Origin: Limnohabitans radicicola
Lineage (GTDB): Bacteria; Pseudomonadota; Gammaproteobacteria; Burkholderiales; Burkholderiaceae_C
Assembly (NCBI RefSeq): GCF_014837235.1
Contig: NZ_JACYFT010000002.1
Span: 868,001 to 932,000, forward strand
Length of the DNA: 64,000 nucleotides
Reading direction: 5' to 3'
A model generated the notes under the pieces. The model was given only the letters and a program-made list of their open reading frames with translations, was not told where the DNA came from and searched no databases. The position numbers were made by a program, and so were the translations under genes. Each line of letters opens with the position of its first letter. Positions within the stretch are counted from its first letter, which is position 1. Shown one piece after another: positions 61,718-64,000 of the stretch.

Positions 61718-62101
61718 TCACTTCAGAACAAATCGTGCCGTCGCTGCCTTGCTTGCAAGATTCACCTGCGCGACAACCTTCGTACCGGGCGCGACTTTGA
61801 AACTTCCTTTTGCTTCAAGCTTGTCACCCGATGGTTTTAAATCAATCTCTTGCTTGTCACTGCCTGAGAGCAAGGTAATTTTTGCGGTTGCCTTGCTGAC
61901 ATCAACTGGTTTCCCGTGATTGCGCACGTACAACTGCAGCACATCATATTTAGCTACGAGCTCGTAATCGACATCCTTGACCTCGGTGACCAAGCCTCCA
62001 TAAAGAGGCTTGTCTTCATGCCCATGGTCATGCTTATCAGCGGCAAATACGACGCCTGATGCCATCAACATCAAAGCAAAGGTGGTCGAAATCAGTTTCA
62101 T
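61718..62101 (-). CDS. Small periplasmic hypothetical protein of the RND operon
   Basis: This 127-residue protein has a signal peptide (cleavage near VVFAAD), a His-rich mature N-terminus (DKHDHGHEDKP) and a beta-rich remainder (YDVLQLYVRNHGKPVDVSKATAKITLLSG). Similar small proteins follow czcA-type genes; the His cluster might bind Zn(II) or Co(II). The exact function is unknown. The ATG at 62099-62101 has AAGGA upstream. It is 37 bp after the pump gene. Confidence 0.75.
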   Translation of the reverse strand: MKLISTTFALMLMASGVVFAADKHDHGHEDKPLYGGLVTEVKDVDYELVAKYDVLQLYVRNHGKPVDVSKATAKITLLSGSDKQEIDLKPSGDKLEAKGSFKVAPGTKVVAQVNLASKAATARFVLK

Positions 62102-62138
62102 GAGTTTTCCTTTCAAGGGTACAGGTCAAAAAATTGGT

Positions 62139-64000
<1,862 letters not shown>

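Overview
The window looks like a piece of a betaproteobacterial chromosome, most likely Burkholderiales/Comamonadaceae (Limnohabitans, Rhodoferax or Hydrogenophaga type). The reasons are the GC-rich coding, a PhaP-type phasin, Bug-type solute-binding proteins, LivHM-type permeases, a class I fumarase and conserved small hypotheticals of that family. This is judgement from protein content; no search was run.

Region 1 (1-13.6 kb) is ordinary core chromosome: rmuC (partial), a 2-hydroxyacid dehydrogenase, NhaD, pncB, a second unrelated Na+/H+ antiporter, and a branched-chain amino acid ABC transporter. That transporter's livF is separated from livG-livHM by an Fe(III)-type permease and ATPase transcribed divergently. 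A tightly overlapping trio follows: nitroreductase, hotdog thioesterase, histone-deacetylase-like hydrolase.

Region 2 (13.7-23.2 kb) holds a phasin with a clear sigma-70 promoter and terminator, then an iron-uptake run headed by a Fur-box promoter: ferric-binding protein, TonB-dependent receptor, PiuC-type dioxygenase, an FMN alpha-hydroxyacid oxidase and HemP. The matching permease and ATPase are the pair inside the liv locus. ahpF and ahpC follow on the other strand.

Region 3 (23.2-40.3 kb) carries lipid and central metabolism (cfa, an SDR dehydrogenase behind a perfect 22-bp operator-like palindrome, gamma-glutamyltransferase, acs, fumarase, murI), transporters, membrane proteins, and tRNA-Leu(TAA), tRNA-Cys(GCA) and tRNA-Gly(GCC). 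It ends with a hypothetical gene preceded by five 15-bp tandem repeats, an orphan Bug protein and a stand-alone Aer-like PAS protein.

Region 4 (40.3-64 kb) is a heavy-metal resistance island, visibly less GC-rich than the rest. It begins at a 46-bp exact copy of the 3' part of tRNA-Cys, the kind of scar left by an integrase. It encodes a CusRS-type two-component system, a periplasmic copper-handling operon (TolC-like protein, multicopper oxidase, cupredoxin, DUF411, CusF and small Met/His-rich proteins), CopZ, a LemA-TPM-TPM cassette, a CopA-type P-ATPase, a complete CusCBA efflux system, and a second, divalent-type RND pump (CzcA-like, cut by the window edge) with accessory small proteins and an extra LspA. 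A TTACAT-type dyad sits before both the copper operon and the CusCBA operon and is the best candidate for the regulator's binding site.
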